DNA of 34,492 nucleotides from contig JAABSJ010000041.1 in the NCBI GenBank assembly GCA_011390515.1, positions 1-34,492 on the forward strand. Reading direction: 5' to 3'. Positions 7,439-15,830 of the stretch are shown piece by piece (the stretch's first letter is position 1; each line of letters begins with the position of its first letter). The notes under the pieces are model-generated. The model was given only the letters and a program-made list of their open reading frames with translations. It was not told the origin of the DNA and made no database searches. Made by a program: the position numbers and the translations under genes. This DNA comes from Oscillatoria sp. Lineage in GTDB: Bacteria; Cyanobacteriota; Cyanobacteriia; Cyanobacteriales; Laspinemataceae.

Positions 7439-8815
7439 TTAGGTATCAATAACTTTGGGTTTTCCGATAAAATTTGAAATTTCTGTAACTAACCATTCTT
7501 TTTCTGCTTGATTCAGATTATACCCAAAATGGCAAGATTTAACTCCAACTTGTAAAACACAGCTTATGATAAAACGGTACTTCACCTTGGTATTTTTGTT
7601 TTTAATTCGTATTTTCTTTTTGCGGACTTCCACTCTAAAAATATCCTGAATGTTCCCCTGGACTTTTCGGCTTAATCCCAAAAAAATCCAGGATATTTTA
7701 AACTGATTACCCTGAAAATTTAGTTGAGTGGAAACTAAACAATCAACGAATTTAGGACCGAAGAATCCACTACTTAAAACACAAAATAAAAACCCAGCCA
7801 GGAAAAACCACGCAATTTCAGAATTGACAGGACTCACAATAGGCACTAATACCCTGCTCCCTACTAAAATAGCGAAGAAGAGAAAAAATAAACTTATAAA
7901 AGCTTTTGATGGATTGGGAGGGATTGTTATGGATAGTTTATTCTGTTTTTTTTGCAGAAGGACTTTACTGTTAATAGGTTGTGGATTACTGAGCGATCGC
8001 GCCGCAATAATTTCTCGGTGTGAATGCAATAGTTCTAAGGCTTCCCTTGCAGATTTAAAGCGATCTTCAATCAAAGGTTCGAGCAATCCCTCTAACCAAT
8101 CTGCCAACTCTGGAGAAATTTCAATATAAGGACGAAAGTCAATTTTTAGCTGTTTTTCTGGCAAATCTGCCGGTGATTGATGGCTTAACAAAAACAATAA
8201 AGTTGCACCTAAACCATATAAATCTGTAGCGGGTTCAGATTTTCCTCGAAACTGTTCCGGTGGCATATATCCATAAGTGCCAACCATTGTCCCACCCCGG
8301 CTTAGAGTATGACAATAGGTGTCTTGCACTGCACCAAAATCCACTAAAAACACTTTACCATTAGAGTCACGAATAATATTCTGAGGTTTGATATCTCGAT
8401 GAACGACCGGGGGGTTAAGTTGATGCAGATATCCCAGGATTTCTAAAACTTGTTCAGCAATGTCTCTGACCTCCATTTCCCTCGAATCCCATCCGCTTTC
8501 TACTAATTCTTGTAAGGATTTGCCCGGGGCAATTTCCTGGACAATACAGAAGGAGCGATCGTCGTTAGTATCCAGTTGGAAATAATCCAAATAATTGGGA
8601 ATGGCTGGATGATTTAATTGAGACAGAATCTTGGCTTCCCGCTCAAAAAGTTCTAAGGCTTTCCAATCGGTTAACTCCCGCAAGGATAAAATTTTAATCG
8701 CCACATTTTGTCCGATATCTAGGTCTTCTGCGGCATAAGTCGTGGCAATTCCTCCTTGTCCCAAAGTGTTCAGAATCCGATAGCGTTCCTTGATGACCTC
8801 TCCGGGTTGATGCAT
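7439..8815 (-). CDS. Membrane-anchored Ser/Thr protein kinase, paralogue 3
   Basis: 458-residue Hanks-type kinase and the most upstream gene of the tandem array. Motifs: GQGGIATTY, K41 in NVAIK, E60, HRDIKPQN, DFGAVQDT. The APE motif reads PPE (YMPPEQFRG), and the activation loop is SRGGTMVGT rather than TSGSTIVGT. Two hydrophobic segments lie at about residues 305-350 (SLFFLFFAILVGSRVLVPIV and WFFLAGFLFCVLSSGFF). The C-terminal domain carries an extra basic insert (VRKKKIRIKNKNTKVKYR) against its paralogues and ends in EKEWLVTEISNFIGKP. It lies next to the DUF4349 gene; the upstream block at 8861-8882 probably contains its promoter region. Confidence 0.93.
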   Translation of the reverse strand: MHQPGEVIKERYRILNTLGQGGIATTYAAEDLDIGQNVAIKILSLRELTDWKALELFEREAKILSQLNHPAIPNYLDYFQLDTNDDRSFCIVQEIAPGKSLQELVESGWDSREMEVRDIAEQVLEILGYLHQLNPPVVHRDIKPQNIIRDSNGKVFLVDFGAVQDTYCHTLSRGGTMVGTYGYMPPEQFRGKSEPATDLYGLGATLLFLLSHQSPADLPEKQLKIDFRPYIEISPELADWLEGLLEPLIEDRFKSAREALELLHSHREIIAARSLSNPQPINSKVLLQKKQNKLSITIPPNPSKAFISLFFLFFAILVGSRVLVPIVSPVNSEIAWFFLAGFLFCVLSSGFFGPKFVDCLVSTQLNFQGNQFKISWIFLGLSRKVQGNIQDIFRVEVRKKKIRIKNKNTKVKYRFIISCVLQVGVKSCHFGYNLNQAEKEWLVTEISNFIGKPKVIDT

Positions 8816-8942
8816 GAGTATGCCCCTGATTTTGGTTGATGCTGTGGTCTGATGCCAGGGCGAATCGGGTTAATCCCTCTTCGCAAGAGAGGCGGTAAGT
8901 CCCGCAGCGATGCCATAGACTGTTCGCCCCTCTACCCCTTGC

Positions 8943-10007
8943 CTACCGATTGATGCTCGATTCGTCTGGTTTGGATGACTTGATTCTGTTATAACCTAAA
9001 AATGCTACCCCGGCAAATAACAGGAGAAATGGACTAAATGCCAGCAAATATAGGGTGATTTTGAGCAGTCCAACGGTCACATCCCCTAGGGCTTCGGTGG
9101 CATTTCCCCAGGTTTTTTGGAGTTCTTTTCCGATAGATTTTTGAGGGAGTTCTGCGGCGGAAACGGGAGACTCTAGGTTTAAATACAGGGTAGAATAAGC
9201 GACTTTGGTCCGTAAATTGGCCTGGACTGCATCGAGGCGTTCGATTTGTTCACGAATGTTACCGAGTTCTCGGGCGGCATTGAGGACATCTCCCACGGAA
9301 CCGGACCGTTCCATGATTTTTAAGACCATTTCTTCTTGTTTGCGGAGATTTTTTAACCGCGCATCGTTATCAATCAGTTGAGCGGAAACATCTTCGGCAG
9401 TAATCGAACGATTGATGACGGTGCCGAGTTCAGCGATCGCATTAATGGTGTTTTCTAGCTGTTGCTGCGGTACGCGCAACTGTATCGAAACGATATGGCG
9501 CATATTTTGCGGTCGCGGTTTATTGTCTTCAAATTGCAACAAATCCCCTTGTTTTTGCTTAATAATTTGATTAACTGCTGCAATTTGCTCCTCGATCGCC
9601 TCCACTTCCATTGTCATTGAGGCGGTTTTAATCAATTGCGGTGACGCTTGAGGAATCTCTCCAGACCCTTGTGCAATGTCCGCCACCACCCCCTGAGCAC
9701 GTCCCATTTCATTGGCAACTGCATCCGATGGCGGCATCGGTGCCGATGCGGGGACCATGCCTTGCTGGGCGACAAGGGACTCGTTCATCATCTCTTGTGA
9801 AGTGGGAACGGCACCACAACTGGCGATCGCACCCATCAAAATCAACATCGGCAGTAAAATCGGGGTTCGAGACCCAATCCGGCTATTCAACCCCAATTTT
9901 ATAGAGTAGCCCGCGCAGGCGGGCTTTGTCCGTATAGCTCCACCCTTGAGGGTGCGAGTTAAATCGGTCTGAGAAGCATTGGCGATCGCGCGAGGATAAG
10001 ATTTCAT
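8943..10007 (-). CDS. DUF4349 lipoprotein with C-terminal membrane helix
   Basis: 354-residue envelope protein of unknown function. A signal sequence with lipobox AIASC gives a predicted lipidated cysteine at residue 64. The mature part has a low-complexity linker, then the DUF4349 pattern (about residues 125-290) with IKTASMTMEVEAIEEQIAAV, the coiled-coil-like LRKQEEMVLKIMERSGSVGDVLNAARELGNIREQIERL, and YSTLYLNLE. A membrane helix follows (LYLLAFSPFLLLFAGVAFLGY), with a short polar tail. The ATG at 10007 is chosen because gttctc/aggaga lies about 5 bases upstream. A REP-like repeat encodes residues about 16-34, giving an unusually long n-region before the hydrophobic core. Family knowledge gives no enzymatic role. 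Confidence 0.85.
   Translation of the reverse strand: MKSYPRAIANASQTDLTRTLKGGAIRTKPACAGYSIKLGLNSRIGSRTPILLPMLILMGAIASCGAVPTSQEMMNESLVAQQGMVPASAPMPPSDAVANEMGRAQGVVADIAQGSGEIPQASPQLIKTASMTMEVEAIEEQIAAVNQIIKQKQGDLLQFEDNKPRPQNMRHIVSIQLRVPQQQLENTINAIAELGTVINRSITAEDVSAQLIDNDARLKNLRKQEEMVLKIMERSGSVGDVLNAARELGNIREQIERLDAVQANLRTKVAYSTLYLNLESPVSAAELPQKSIGKELQKTWGNATEALGDVTVGLLKITLYLLAFSPFLLLFAGVAFLGYNRIKSSKPDESSINR
9908..9960. repeat. REP-like repeat copy 3, inside the lipoprotein signal region
   Basis: Inverse orientation to copies 1 and 2: agcccgcgcaggcgggct, ttgtccgtatagct, then caccctt-gagggtg. It is read in frame on the minus strand as roughly RTLKGGAIRTKPACAGYS, before the hydrophobic core of the signal peptide. 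Confidence 0.85.
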
Positions 10008-10205
10008 CAGAGTTCTCCTGGGATAGCGAGGGGGTCAAATCAAGGTCCGTTGCCGGGTTAGTCCTACCCTAACCTTACGAGTCGGGAAGTGGAGAATCTG
10101 CTACAAAAATTGAAACGGAAATTGAAACCGAGGCGATCGCTCCCAGAAAACGATAAACTCATAATGACTGCCCCTTTTCGTTGTTGTCCCCGGGTTAACC
10201 TCACT

Positions 10206-12638
10206 ATGTCAAATGATTTTGATAACAACTTGCCTGTATCGGTTGCCAAACCCGTGACCCCACTCGCTCAAAAGCGCCAGGAGGCAGAACAACGCATCCG
10301 CAATGGATTACGACCGGGACAACAGCAAATGGCCGATTGGCTGGGCGGTCCCTTGGCTGTATCTGCGGTCCCGGGTGCCGGAAAATCTAAGGGAATGGCG
10401 GATGCAGCAGCATTGGCGATCGCAAGGTTTAAACTGCATTATCGTCACCATCTGGTTGTCGTCACCTTCACCCGTTCTGCTGCAGCGAATTTGAAGTTAA
10501 AAATTCGCAGCGCATTGAAAGAACTGGCGATGCCACAAATGGGATTTACCGTCAATACTTTACATGGATTAGCCCTGGCGATCGCCTCCCGCCACCCCGA
10601 ATTATCCGCTTTGGATCTAGAGCAAATGACGTTGGTCACCCCCAACCAAAGTAATCGCTTAATCATTCAAAGTGTAGAACGCTGGATTGCCGCTAATCCC
10701 CAACGGTATCAACTGTTAATAGAAGGTTGTCAATTTGATGGGGAGGAAACGGAACGCTTGCGTCGTCAGTCTGTCTTACGAACTGATGTGCTGCCGCAAC
10801 TTGCCCAGACTGCCATTCACGAAGCCAAATCTTCTGGATTATTACCCCAAGATTTATGGCAAATCGCGATGGCATCCGAGGGACAAGTTCCTGATGATCC
10901 GTATGGCATTCTGGCGATCGCCGCTGGATTATATGAACAGTATGAAACCTTGATGCGATCGCGGATGTTTATCGATTACGATGACATGATTCTCTCCGCC
11001 TTGCGTGTTTTGGAAAATCAAAGTGCCTGTTATCTCTGGCAAAAACAAGTCTTTGCGGTATTTGAAGACGAGGCCCAAGATTCCTCTCCCTTACAAACCC
11101 AATTGTTAGAGATTTTAGCCCGACAGTGCGACAATCCTGATGCACCGCCCAATTTAATTCGCGTCGGCGACCCCAATCAAGCGATTAATTCTACCTTTAC
11201 CCCCGCAGACCCGATCTATTTTCGCCGCTTTTGTGAAGCCTGCGATCGCGAGCATCTCCTAGCAACAATGGACCGCGCCGGACGCAGTACCCAAATTATC
11301 ATCAATGCGGCTAATTTTGTTTTAAGTTGGGTGAATCGTCATTATGCACAGCAGCATGAACTCATCCCGGAGATAGAATACAGTCGCCCTTCGGCCAAAT
11401 TACCGTTTCGCCTGCAAAATATTCGCACCGTCGAATCTGGCGACCCCCAACCCGATGCGAATCCGCCTCATACCGGAGGGGGATTAGAGATGTATCAACC
11501 TCGGGATATTTATCACACCATCGAACTGATTGCGCGGAGGGCGGTGCAGTTATTTGGTGAGACAACTGAGGAGCGATCGGCAGCCATTTTGGTCCGAGAA
11601 AACCGCCAAGGGCGATTTATCCAGGAGGTGATGAGCAATCCCCATTTATACGGGATTCAATGTGAGCTGTCCAAACATGATATCGAATTGTTTGATGTAT
11701 CCGCCAGCGATCGCCGGTCTCAAGTTCCCTCAGAAATGCTGGCATTGCTGCAATTCCTCGATCGCCCTCATTCCCCGGACTATTTAAAAACCGTTTTGCG
11801 CGTCTTAGTCGATCGCAACTTAATCCCCTCCCAAGACTTAAACGCCCTCACTAGCTTACCGGAACAATTTCTCTACCCTGGTCCATTAGAACCCCCGCAA
11901 CCCCCAGCGGTATTACAAGCCAGACGGTTCTGTGCCAGCTTGCTCACGGCGCGGATCGAACTCCCCTTGTATCAACTGATTTCCTTCCTGGCGTTAGCCT
12001 TACATTACGACGCTTCCGAACTCGCAACTGCCGACAAATTGGGCGATCGCTTGGCCCAACAAACCGCCGGAAATCCCTCCATGAGCGGCATTCTCACCGT
12101 CCTCAACGAAATCGTCACATCAGAACGGTTTGAACCTGTTGATACAGAAGATAACGCAGAGAAAATTTATACTCGCCCGCGACAACTCACCATTGTCACC
12201 ATGCACAAAGCCAAAGGACTAGATTGGGATTATGTCTTCATCCCCTTCCTCCATGAAAACATGATTCCCGGCAGTTTCTGGGTTCCCCCACCGGCCCAAT
12301 TCCTCGGGGAATACACCCTATCCGAAGTCGCCCGCGCCCAAATTCGCGCGCACCTCCACCACCAAAGCGCACCCCAATCCTGGGACAGCGAACCCTTCCA
12401 GTTCCCCTCCATCGCCGACTCCTGGAAACAAGCCGAAGACCTCAAAGTTGCCGAAGAATACCGCTTACTCTATGTTGCCATGACTCGCGCCAAACGATTG
12501 TTATGGATTTCTGCGGCCAAACAAGCCCCCTTTACTTGGAGTAAACCCGCCAATTTACAAGACAGAGCACCCTGTCCCGTTTTGCCTGCTTTAATGGAAG
12601 CCTACCCCGATGAAGTTGTGGAGTTATCGGATATATAG
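10206..12638 (+). CDS. UvrD/Rep-family ATP-dependent DNA helicase
   Basis: Superfamily 1A 3'-5' helicase of 810 residues. Motifs in order: Walker A AVPGAGKS (about 54-61; G-A-G-K-S rather than the usual G-S/T-G-K-T), Ia VVTFTRSAAANLK, Ib VNTLHGLAL, Walker B FEDEAQD (about 288), III VGDPNQAI, a stretch resembling motif IV (DRAGRSTQIIINAA), V TIVTMHKAKGLDWDYVFIP (about 664), VI LLYVAMTRAKRLLWI (about 755). The frame is open from 10089, but ATG 10206 starts a better N-terminus; ATG 10164 is the alternative. It could serve repair, as UvrD/PcrA do, or be an accessory defence helicase, since it is next to a restriction-modification module; the sequence does not decide. Confidence 0.9.
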   Translation: MSNDFDNNLPVSVAKPVTPLAQKRQEAEQRIRNGLRPGQQQMADWLGGPLAVSAVPGAGKSKGMADAAALAIARFKLHYRHHLVVVTFTRSAAANLKLKIRSALKELAMPQMGFTVNTLHGLALAIASRHPELSALDLEQMTLVTPNQSNRLIIQSVERWIAANPQRYQLLIEGCQFDGEETERLRRQSVLRTDVLPQLAQTAIHEAKSSGLLPQDLWQIAMASEGQVPDDPYGILAIAAGLYEQYETLMRSRMFIDYDDMILSALRVLENQSACYLWQKQVFAVFEDEAQDSSPLQTQLLEILARQCDNPDAPPNLIRVGDPNQAINSTFTPADPIYFRRFCEACDREHLLATMDRAGRSTQIIINAANFVLSWVNRHYAQQHELIPEIEYSRPSAKLPFRLQNIRTVESGDPQPDANPPHTGGGLEMYQPRDIYHTIELIARRAVQLFGETTEERSAAILVRENRQGRFIQEVMSNPHLYGIQCELSKHDIELFDVSASDRRSQVPSEMLALLQFLDRPHSPDYLKTVLRVLVDRNLIPSQDLNALTSLPEQFLYPGPLEPPQPPAVLQARRFCASLLTARIELPLYQLISFLALALHYDASELATADKLGDRLAQQTAGNPSMSGILTVLNEIVTSERFEPVDTEDNAEKIYTRPRQLTIVTMHKAKGLDWDYVFIPFLHENMIPGSFWVPPPAQFLGEYTLSEVARAQIRAHLHHQSAPQSWDSEPFQFPSIADSWKQAEDLKVAEEYRLLYVAMTRAKRLLWISAAKQAPFTWSKPANLQDRAPCPVLPALMEAYPDEVVELSDI

Positions 12639-12658
12639 TGCATATTACCGCAGCAATT

Positions 12659-12732
12659 GTAGGGGTTTGCTTATCCGTTTTTACGGGGTTTTAATCAGAG
12701 CAAAACAAGGGTTCGGGTAAGCAAACCCCTAC
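12659..12732. terminator. Inverted repeat between convergent helicase and methyltransferase
   Basis: Arms gtaggggtttgcttatccg (12659-12677) and cgggtaagcaaacccctac (12714-12732) pair with one mismatch around a 36-base loop. It lies between two genes that end towards each other, so a terminator or a dispersed repeat is likely. There is no long T run after the stem. Confidence 0.5.
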
Positions 12733-12771
12733 CTTTCTAAAGCTACAATCTAGCTTTTAATGGATTCAGTC

Positions 12772-13806
12772 TTAAACCAACTCAGGAAATAAAGCCGAAC
12801 TGCGAATATCATATTCCTGTTCCAGTCGATTTTTTGCCAGTTCATAATAATCCGGATTAATTTCAGCACTGTAACAGCGACGCTCTTTCCGCAGGGAAGC
12901 AACTGCTGCTGAACATAAACCCCCAAAAGGCTCCCAGACTACATCATTAGAATCACTAGAAGCCAAAATAATTCTCTCAATTAAACGCAGGGGCTTTTGA
13001 TTAGCATGAATGCATCGAGCTTGTTTATCCTTAAGCCGTTCTGCCCCTCGAACTGCGGGTTCTGACCAAACATTAGTCACTCCATGAAGATGATTCCACT
13101 TGGCCCGCATTCGTGACCATTGGTCGGCGGTAACTGGGGACTTTCCATCAATTGAGAAATAGGGCCAGTTTGTCGGCTTCCCATACTGATTGGCATAAGT
13201 AACTAAACAAGCCATCATTTCTGGAGGGGGAAAATACCACAACCGATCCTGAGTAAAATATTTACGAGTAGCGGCATTTTTTACGCCGCAAGCCTCGTTG
13301 GTTTTATTCAGAGGCAGGCCAGATCTGAGCCACTCATACCGTAACCACTGCTGCATCGGTAAGCGATCGCCATCCCCGGTGGGTAATTCCACATTCCGAA
13401 CATAATGGACACAAACTTCAGTCACAATTGGAAACCGTCGAATCGTCTTGCTATTGACATTTCCGGCAATATGAGCAACCCCTTTATCCCAAATATTGAC
13501 TGAGCGATATTGCCAGCCATTTTTTGCTAAAAGAGGATGTACAGTGGCCCAACCGATTTCACTGCACCAAAACCATAAGGTGGTTTCGGGCAAACAATAG
13601 TCAGACCATGCCTCAATGTGGCGATCGTACCAGTCTGCCAAGTCGGTTGGGGTCGGTGGATCACCGGGGAAAAGCCCCAACCCATAAGCCCCGTCCGACA
13701 CAATCACCGTAGGCGCTTGCCAAAATGGATACCGGGTTGCCACATCAGCATTCTCGATCTGGACGCCACCGATCGCAGTGGTGGGGATAGGAGTCAAATC
13801 TTGCAT
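12772..13806 (-). CDS. Type II DNA methyltransferase (beta-class, N6A or N4C)
   Basis: 344-residue amino-methyltransferase, likely the protective partner of the adjacent nuclease. Motif order is catalytic first, AdoMet-binding last (beta class). Motif IV is SDGAYG at 37-42, where the usual D-P-P-Y is D-G-A-Y, keeping D38 and Y41. Motif I is near the C-terminus as VVWEPFGGLCSAAV (about 289-302), followed by YSAEINPDYYELAKNRL (motif II region). The middle, with RFPIVTEVCVHYVRN and NHLHGVTNVW, probably holds the target recognition part. HANQKPLRLIERII is the motif X-like stretch before motif I. It is transcribed away from the controller gene, sharing a 147-bp intergenic region with an operator-like palindrome. 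Base specificity and site cannot be read. Confidence 0.87.
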   Translation of the reverse strand: MQDLTPIPTTAIGGVQIENADVATRYPFWQAPTVIVSDGAYGLGLFPGDPPTPTDLADWYDRHIEAWSDYCLPETTLWFWCSEIGWATVHPLLAKNGWQYRSVNIWDKGVAHIAGNVNSKTIRRFPIVTEVCVHYVRNVELPTGDGDRLPMQQWLRYEWLRSGLPLNKTNEACGVKNAATRKYFTQDRLWYFPPPEMMACLVTYANQYGKPTNWPYFSIDGKSPVTADQWSRMRAKWNHLHGVTNVWSEPAVRGAERLKDKQARCIHANQKPLRLIERIILASSDSNDVVWEPFGGLCSAAVASLRKERRCYSAEINPDYYELAKNRLEQEYDIRSSALFPELV

Positions 13807-13894
13807 GGTTTGATTCAGTATCGCTTGATACTCTCTGATTTAAAGGGTTTTATTCTTGATTAGTTTTATTTTTGCATGAATTCGGCTATAAAAA

Positions 13895-13928
13895 ATAGTC
13901 GATTTTGGACTATTCCAAAATCGACTAT
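13895..13928. promoter_or_regulatory. Operator-like palindrome in the R-M intergenic region
   Basis: Perfect inverted repeat with 15-base arms (atagtcgattttgga and tccaaaatcgactat) and a 4-base spacer ctat. It lies 25 bases before the ATG of the controller gene and between the divergent methyltransferase and controller genes. This matches where C-boxes sit in controller-regulated R-M systems. Binding by the 84-residue regulator is inference. A frame open from 13876 would run through it, arguing for the later start. Confidence 0.75.
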
Positions 13929-13953
13929 ATCATTTTCCTTGAGGTCAGGTGAA

Positions 13954-14208
13954 ATGGAAAAGTCAATTTTTACACAAGAATATTTGCTATTTCTGGGGCA
14001 GCTTCGCATGGCGAGAAAAGCCGCAGGCATGACGCAGGAACAAGTTGCCGAACGGTTAAGGCAAACCCAGTCGTTTGTTAGTAAATGTGAACGAGGTGAA
14101 AGACGAATTGATGTGATTGAATTGCGGGCATATTGTCGGGCGATCGGGATTTCTTTTATAGAGTTCATTGAACAAGTAGAATCAACTATTCAAACTCGGG
14201 AAAATTAG
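13954..14208 (+). CDS. XRE-type controller (C) protein of the R-M module
   Basis: 84-residue helix-turn-helix protein, the size usual for C proteins of Type II systems, which activate nuclease expression late and limit their own synthesis. The HTH covers about residues 16-70: LRMARKAAGMTQEQVAERLR, then TQSFVSKCERGERRIDVIEL, and a final helix region ISFIEFIEQ. The ATG at 13954 is chosen over an in-frame ATG at 13876 because gaggt lies upstream, the length then fits, and the earlier start would place the operator palindrome inside the gene. Its tag stop overlaps the gtg start of the nuclease by one base (tagtg), so the two are probably translationally coupled. It could also be a plain XRE repressor. 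Confidence 0.85.
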   Translation: MEKSIFTQEYLLFLGQLRMARKAAGMTQEQVAERLRQTQSFVSKCERGERRIDVIELRAYCRAIGISFIEFIEQVESTIQTREN

Positions 14209-15104
14209 TGGAATATCAGCAAGCACTTGAAATTGCAACAAGGGCCTTACTTGAATTAAAGGGCCATAAAATCGATGTAATCACGATATCGAGGCCCAGT
14301 GATCTGCAAGGCGCGATAGAACTCTCGAAAATTGTTAGTAAATTATCTCCGATAATCGGCAACTTCATAGAATATGCACTCATTCGACATTTGAATGAAA
14401 TCCAGGTTTGGCCGGATGGCTGTCGATGGATTAGACAAGACCCGGGCTTCCCTGATGCAATCTTGAGCGGAATTCCGAATATTGTACCCGGAATCGAAGT
14501 TAAAACCTGGTTTCCCCTCTCAACGGAAATAACTGCTCGATTTCGCGATAGTCAAACAAATTTCCAAGCTAATCAGATAAAAGTCGTCATCGTCTGTTGG
14601 ATGCTGGAGGAAGTTTTAGCGGGTAAACCCAAAATTATTGATATTTGGATTGGAGATGCCCTAGATGTGGCAAAAGCTCGCGATAACCACTATCATAATC
14701 CACCTTACTATGTTGTGATGGAACCAGAAGATACAAGCAACCGGACTCGCAACCTCCAGCAAACCAACTGTAATGGCTTAGTATTTCAAGGAACAGAGAT
14801 GCAATTAGCTCAAGCGATCGACCTCGTTAATTCATGGGGAATGGACTCCAGAGAATATCGGAGTGATCGGGATTATCAAATCCGCTTGCGAGAGCTTACT
14901 GGCCGTTTTCCCTACCGTCTCGATACCAATTTTGCTAAAATGGATAGAATTGGTTTGTCTAGTTTGGAAATTTTTAAAGCCAATGTCCTGAAATCTTCGT
15001 ATGCTGGAAACAGTATCCAATCCTGGATTAGGGCAATTAAATTATCCAATCCCACGGCTTTACAACCGCTCATAGATCCGTCGGCTTCTAGTCCCCTTGA
15101 ATAG
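14208..15104 (+). CDS. Predicted Type II restriction endonuclease (PD-(D/E)XK-like)
   Basis: 298-residue protein with no family I can name with certainty. Residues 79-101 read as a PD-(D/E)XK core: F-P-D83-A-I-L, then G-I-E97-V-K99-T-W, with the expected hydrophobic strands and a 13-residue gap. E55 in NFIEYALIRHL may be the helix-1 acidic residue. The strand KVVIVCWML follows, then IIDIWIGDALDVAKARD. No signal peptide or membrane segment. The start is GTG at 14208, overlapping the controller stop by one base. Position behind a C-like gene and opposite a DNA methyltransferase makes a cognate restriction enzyme the best reading. Recognition site unknown. The three genes are less HIP1-rich than their neighbours, compatible with transfer. 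Confidence 0.75.
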   Translation: MEYQQALEIATRALLELKGHKIDVITISRPSDLQGAIELSKIVSKLSPIIGNFIEYALIRHLNEIQVWPDGCRWIRQDPGFPDAILSGIPNIVPGIEVKTWFPLSTEITARFRDSQTNFQANQIKVVIVCWMLEEVLAGKPKIIDIWIGDALDVAKARDNHYHNPPYYVVMEPEDTSNRTRNLQQTNCNGLVFQGTEMQLAQAIDLVNSWGMDSREYRSDRDYQIRLRELTGRFPYRLDTNFAKMDRIGLSSLEIFKANVLKSSYAGNSIQSWIRAIKLSNPTALQPLIDPSASSPLE

Positions 15105-15562
15105 CTGCCTCATTTGCTGATTCCTGACTCAGTTCTGAATTCGTTTGGGGGGAAAGAAATTTTTGATTGATCAAAGCAATCTGTATGAACGTTGAAATGG
15201 CCGCAGAATTAGCAACGTTAGAGAATATCCCAATTCAAACTCTGGTCATCAAGTTCGAGGAGGATATTGCGGTCACAGATTCCCGCTTGTGGGGGTCCTA
15301 GGCCGATTTGGTCAACCCGGACAGCGGGTTAAGGGGGTAGGTTGTGCTCATCAGGGGGGAAGTTCTGGGTTTGGATGTTGCGATCGCCCCTCAAATCATC
15401 CCCGAAACCGAAGGTCCTCGGATTGCGGGATGGCGTTGCGCTAGGGACGACCCAACCCATGCCGGAGAAACTGCCCGATCGCCCTTGCAGTCCATTCCGT
15501 CCCGCTTTGACGTATGATTAACATTTGAAATCCTTTGTGATCATGACTGGTGAAATAAGACT
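15105..15562. other. Stretch without a recognised gene before petN
   Basis: 458 bases. Two short plus-strand frames are open: ATG 15185 to the tag ending at 15301 (38 residues) and GTG 15344 to the tga ending at 15517 (57 residues, with GLDVAIAPQIIPETEGPRIA). Neither matches anything I recognise, and together they could be remnants of one decayed gene. The last 45 bases before petN should carry its promoter and leader. Confidence 0.5.
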
Positions 15563-15652
15563 ATGGATATTCTGACTGTCGGTTGGGCTGCTTTTTTAGG
15601 TGTTTTTACTTTCTCCATCTCGATGGTGATTTGGGGCCGCAACGGTTTCTAG
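15563..15652 (+). CDS. petN: Cytochrome b6f complex subunit 8 (PetN)
   Basis: A 29-residue single-helix membrane protein: [20 protein letters not shown] followed by MVIWGRNGF. This is the PetN pattern, with the MDIL start, the central hydrophobic helix and the W-G-R-N-G end. PetN is a small thylakoid subunit needed for assembly and stability of the cytochrome b6f complex in photosynthetic electron transport. The whole gene is only 90 bases and is easily missed by length cut-offs. It appears monocistronic: a giant palindromic repeat and then a strong terminator follow. Confidence 0.95.
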   Translation: MDILTVGWAAFLGVFTFSISMVIWGRNGF

Positions 15653-15672
15653 ATACCGCAACACCTGATACC

Positions 15673-15816
15673 GCAACAACCGGCGGGGGTTAAAACCCCC
15701 GCCTAATAGCTGAAGTCGGTTAAAAACCGACTAAAAACACCAGCAAATCTGACTTTCAGTCGGTTTTAACCGACTTCAGTTGTTAGACGGGGGTTTTAAC
15801 CCCCGTCGGTTGTTGC
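15673..15816. repeat. 144-bp palindromic repeat element
   Basis: Starts gcaacaaccggcgggggtta and ends with its near inverse, ccccgtcggttgttgc. Inside are nested hairpins, ggcgggggttaaaacccccgcc and aagtcggttaaaaaccgact on the left, and their counterparts on the right. Related copies lie at 34141-34281 and 34301-34414. No coding content. It occupies the 3' flank of petN. Confidence 0.85.
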
Positions 15817-15830
15817 CACTCCCCTGATTA

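Noticed and set aside
13876-13953. N-terminal extension of the controller protein
   Set aside because: It would place the operator palindrome in the coding sequence and make the protein longer than usual C proteins.
15185-15517. Two short frames before petN as genes
   Set aside because: No recognised domain and no clear ribosome sites; kept only as a possible decayed gene in the stretch description.
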